DNA of 6,843 bases from Comamonadaceae bacterium UBA2237 (GTDB taxonomy: Bacteria > Pseudomonadota > Gammaproteobacteria > Burkholderiales > Burkholderiaceae_C): contig DDYJ01000020.1 of NCBI GenBank assembly GCA_002347905.1, forward strand, positions 1,968 to 8,810. Reading direction: 5' to 3'. Positions 5,157-6,843 of the stretch are shown in pieces. Position 1 is the stretch's first letter; every line of letters begins with the position of its first letter. Position numbers and translations under genes: made by a program. The notes under the pieces are model-generated. The model was not told the origin of the DNA and made no database searches. It worked only from the letters and a program-made list of their open reading frames with translations.

Positions 5157-6383
5157 TTGCGAACCATTCACAAATCCAACAAACTGTCCAACGTCTGTTA
5201 CGACATACGCGGGCCCATCATGGACCGCGCCCGTCAAATGGAAGAAGACGGTCAAAAAATCATCAAACTCAACATCGGCAATTTGGCTGTTTTTGGATTT
5301 GATGCGCCCGAGGAAATCCAACAGGACATGATACGAAACTTACCCAACTCGGCGGGGTACTCGGACAGTAAGGGCATTTTTGGTGCACGCAAAGCGGTGA
5401 TGCACGAAACCCAGCGCCAAGGTATCAAGGGCGTTGGTCTCGAAGATATTTATCTAGGCAACGGTGCCAGCGAATTGATCGTGATGGCCACCAATGGTTT
5501 GTTAGACGATGGCGACGAGTTGCTTTTGCCCGCGCCGGACTATCCCTTATGGACGGCTGCAGTCAGCCTGTCTGGCGGCACACCTGTGCACTATCTATGC
5601 GATGAAGCGAATGGCTGGATGCCTGACATCGAAGACATTCGCAAAAAAATCACACCCAACACCAAAGGGATTGTGGTGATCAATCCGAACAACCCGACTG
5701 GTGTTCTTTATACAAACGCCTTGCTGCAACAAATCATTGAATTGGCGCGTGAACACGGCTTGGTGATTTTTGCTGACGAGGTCTACGACAAGGTTTTGTA
5801 TGACGGCGTCAAACATACACCGATTGCTAGCTTAAGCACGGACGTGCTGACTTTGACCTTCAATTCGCTCTCTAAAAGTTACCGTTCATGCGGTTACCGC
5901 GCAGGTTGGTTGTTTGTTTCTGGCGATAAAAAGCCTGCAACCGACTACATCGAGGGCTTGAATATGCTCTCGAACATGCGCTTGTGTGCCAACGTTCCAG
6001 GGCAGTGGGCGATTCAAACTGCGTTGGGCGGCTACCAAAGCATCAACGACTTAGTAGGCGAGGGTGGTCGTTTGCGCAAGCAGCGCGATTTGGCCTATGA
6101 ACTCATCACCGCCATTCCTGGTGTGACTTGCGTTAAGCCGCAAGCTGCCCTGTATTTGTTTCCCCGTCTAGACCCCAAGGTTTATCCAATAGAAGACGAC
6201 CAACAATTTTTCTTAGAAATGCTGCAAGAGACCAAAGTGATGTTGGTACAAGGCACTGGATTCAATTGGCCTAACCCAGACCATTTCCGTGTGGTCTTTT
6301 TGCCGCACGAAGATGAGTTGCGCGAAGCCATCTCACGCATGGCCAAATTTTTAGAAAACTACCGTAACAACCGAGCAGCATGA
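5157..6383 (+). CDS. alaA: Alanine-synthesising PLP aminotransferase (AlaA type)
   Basis: This is a fold-type I, class I/II aminotransferase of 408 residues. It closely follows E. coli AlaA (405 residues), which transfers an amino group from glutamate to pyruvate to make alanine. The chosen start is TTG, because MRTIHKSNKLSNVCYDIRGP then aligns from residue 1 with E. coli MSPIEKSSKLENVCYDIRGP and a GGAGG site precedes it. The reading frame also opens upstream at GTG 5106, but that would add 17 unmatched residues across the promoter region. Motifs are the IYLGNGASELI cofactor-binding loop (98-108), APDYPLWTAAVSL (126-138), NPNNPTG (176-182), FADEVYDK (205-212, D207 contacting the PLP ring nitrogen), the Schiff-base lysine K240 in NSLSKSYR, and carboxylate-binding R378 in PDHFRVV. 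The protein is cytoplasmic. The stop overlaps the start of hom (ATGA), so the two genes form an operon. The exact amino-acid preference is inferred from similarity. Confidence 0.92.
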   Translation: MRTIHKSNKLSNVCYDIRGPIMDRARQMEEDGQKIIKLNIGNLAVFGFDAPEEIQQDMIRNLPNSAGYSDSKGIFGARKAVMHETQRQGIKGVGLEDIYLGNGASELIVMATNGLLDDGDELLLPAPDYPLWTAAVSLSGGTPVHYLCDEANGWMPDIEDIRKKITPNTKGIVVINPNNPTGVLYTNALLQQIIELAREHGLVIFADEVYDKVLYDGVKHTPIASLSTDVLTLTFNSLSKSYRSCGYRAGWLFVSGDKKPATDYIEGLNMLSNMRLCANVPGQWAIQTALGGYQSINDLVGEGGRLRKQRDLAYELITAIPGVTCVKPQAALYLFPRLDPKVYPIEDDQQFFLEMLQETKVMLVQGTGFNWPNPDHFRVVFLPHEDELREAISRMAKFLENYRNNRAA

Positions 6384-6843
6384 AACCGATACAAGTTGGC
6401 CTTTTAGGCATTGGCACCGTAGGCAGTGGCACTTTTGAAGTGCTCAAACGCAACCAAGAAGAAATCCAACGCCGCGCGGGTCGCCCGATACAAGTCACGA
6501 TGATCGCTGACCTGGACACCGCACGTGCCCAAGCGATTGTGGGCAATTCTGTGAAAGTGGTGAATGACGCGCGACAAGTGATTGCCAACCCAGAGATCGA
6601 CATCGTGGTCGAACTGATTGGTGGTTATGGCATTGCCAAACAATTGGTGCTCGAAGCGATTGCTGCAGGCAAGCATGTGGTGACGGCTAACAAAGCCTTG
6701 TTGGCAGTGCATGGCACAGAGATTTTTGCTGCCGCGCATACCAAAGGTGTGATGGTGGCGTTTGAAGCGGCTGTTGCAGGTGGCATACCCATCATCAAAG
6801 CGCTCCGCGAGGGTTTGAGTGCCAACCGCATCCAATGGGTGGC
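6380..6843 (+). CDS. hom: Homoserine dehydrogenase, N-terminal part (partial)
   Basis: This is the first 154 codons of homoserine dehydrogenase, cut by the right edge; the full bacterial enzyme is normally about 430-440 residues. It reduces aspartate semialdehyde to homoserine with NAD(P)H, at the branch to threonine, isoleucine and methionine. The Rossmann dinucleotide loop is GLLGIGTVGSG (7-17). Further visible parts are IVVELIGGYGIAKQLVLEAI (75-94), VVTANKALLA (100-109, with the conserved catalytic-type lysine K105) and FEAAVAGGIPIIK (128-140). The protein begins directly at the NAD(P) domain and has no aspartokinase domain before it, so it is the monofunctional form and not a ThrA/MetL fusion. 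Its ATG overlaps the alaA stop (ATGA), with only weak GAG-type ribosome binding upstream, which suggests translational coupling. In related Burkholderiales thrC commonly follows; that would lie outside this window. Confidence 0.95.
   Translation, partial: MKPIQVGLLGIGTVGSGTFEVLKRNQEEIQRRAGRPIQVTMIADLDTARAQAIVGNSVKVVNDARQVIANPEIDIVVELIGGYGIAKQLVLEAIAAGKHVVTANKALLAVHGTEIFAAAHTKGVMVAFEAAVAGGIPIIKALREGLSANRIQWV

Noticed and set aside
4679..5331. Plus-strand frames 4679-5104 and 4924-5331, with a consensus TTGACA at 4679-4684.
   Set aside because: The frames oppose the DUF498 gene and run into alaA out of frame. The TTGACA has only TAAAAA at a 20-base spacing, so it is not a credible promoter.
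6271..6835. Minus-strand frames of 110, 143 and 68 codons at the right edge.
   Set aside because: They are antisense to hom, whose plus-strand frame shows clear homoserine dehydrogenase motifs.
1..6843. Mobile elements, CRISPR arrays, tRNA or rRNA genes, inteins, prophage or defence genes.
   Set aside because: Reading both strands showed no transposase, regular repeat-spacer array, RNA gene pattern or intein interruption in dnaB. All coding regions belong to core families with intact frames.

Overview
The window is an ordinary stretch of chromosomal core genes from a betaproteobacterium. It most resembles Burkholderiales, and probably Comamonadaceae: the protein sequences read like that family, including the peroxiredoxin, the PIN-PhoH protein that opens MPLPPAPSKRAALL, and the aminotransferase followed directly by homoserine dehydrogenase. 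Codon use looks only moderately GC-rich, which would fit a freshwater Limnohabitans/Rhodoferax-type genome better than a very high-GC one. That placement is inference from memory, not a search.

Layout, left to right. (1) Positions 1-597, plus strand: the 3' end of rpsR (ribosomal protein bS18) and complete rplI (bL9), the tail of the usual ribosomal operon, closed by a strong intrinsic terminator at 673-700. (2) Positions 598-2206, plus strand: an intergenic region with two tandem DnaA-box-like 9-mers, one of them a perfect TTATCCACA, then dnaB, the replicative helicase. (3) Positions 2240-3916, minus strand, convergent with dnaB: a PIN-PhoH fusion protein (predicted RNase plus ATPase). (4) Positions 4070-4549, minus strand: a Bcp/PrxQ peroxiredoxin without the usual resolving cysteine, with its own terminator at 3967-3996 separating it from the phoH-like gene. 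(5) Positions 4714-5088, minus strand: a small Mth938-like (DUF498) protein. (6) Positions 5089-5156: a compact divergent promoter region whose two candidate -10 boxes form a perfect inverted repeat. (7) Positions 5157-6383, plus strand: an AlaA-type aminotransferase with a TTG start, joined by an ATGA overlap to hom (homoserine dehydrogenase), which runs off the right edge.

The genes serve translation (rpsR, rplI), replication (dnaB), RNA metabolism or stress (PIN-PhoH), peroxide defence (bcp) and amino-acid synthesis (alaA-hom). I see no mobile element, CRISPR array, tRNA, rRNA, phage gene or defence system, and no gene is evidently broken. There is no gene-free stretch over 300 bases. No undescribed system is evident. 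The best leads are regulatory: the DnaA boxes before dnaB, the symmetric divergent promoter before alaA, and a 10-bp direct repeat before bcp. Several start codons also need care: TTG for alaA, and ATG rather than upstream TTG or GTG for bcp and the DUF498 gene.
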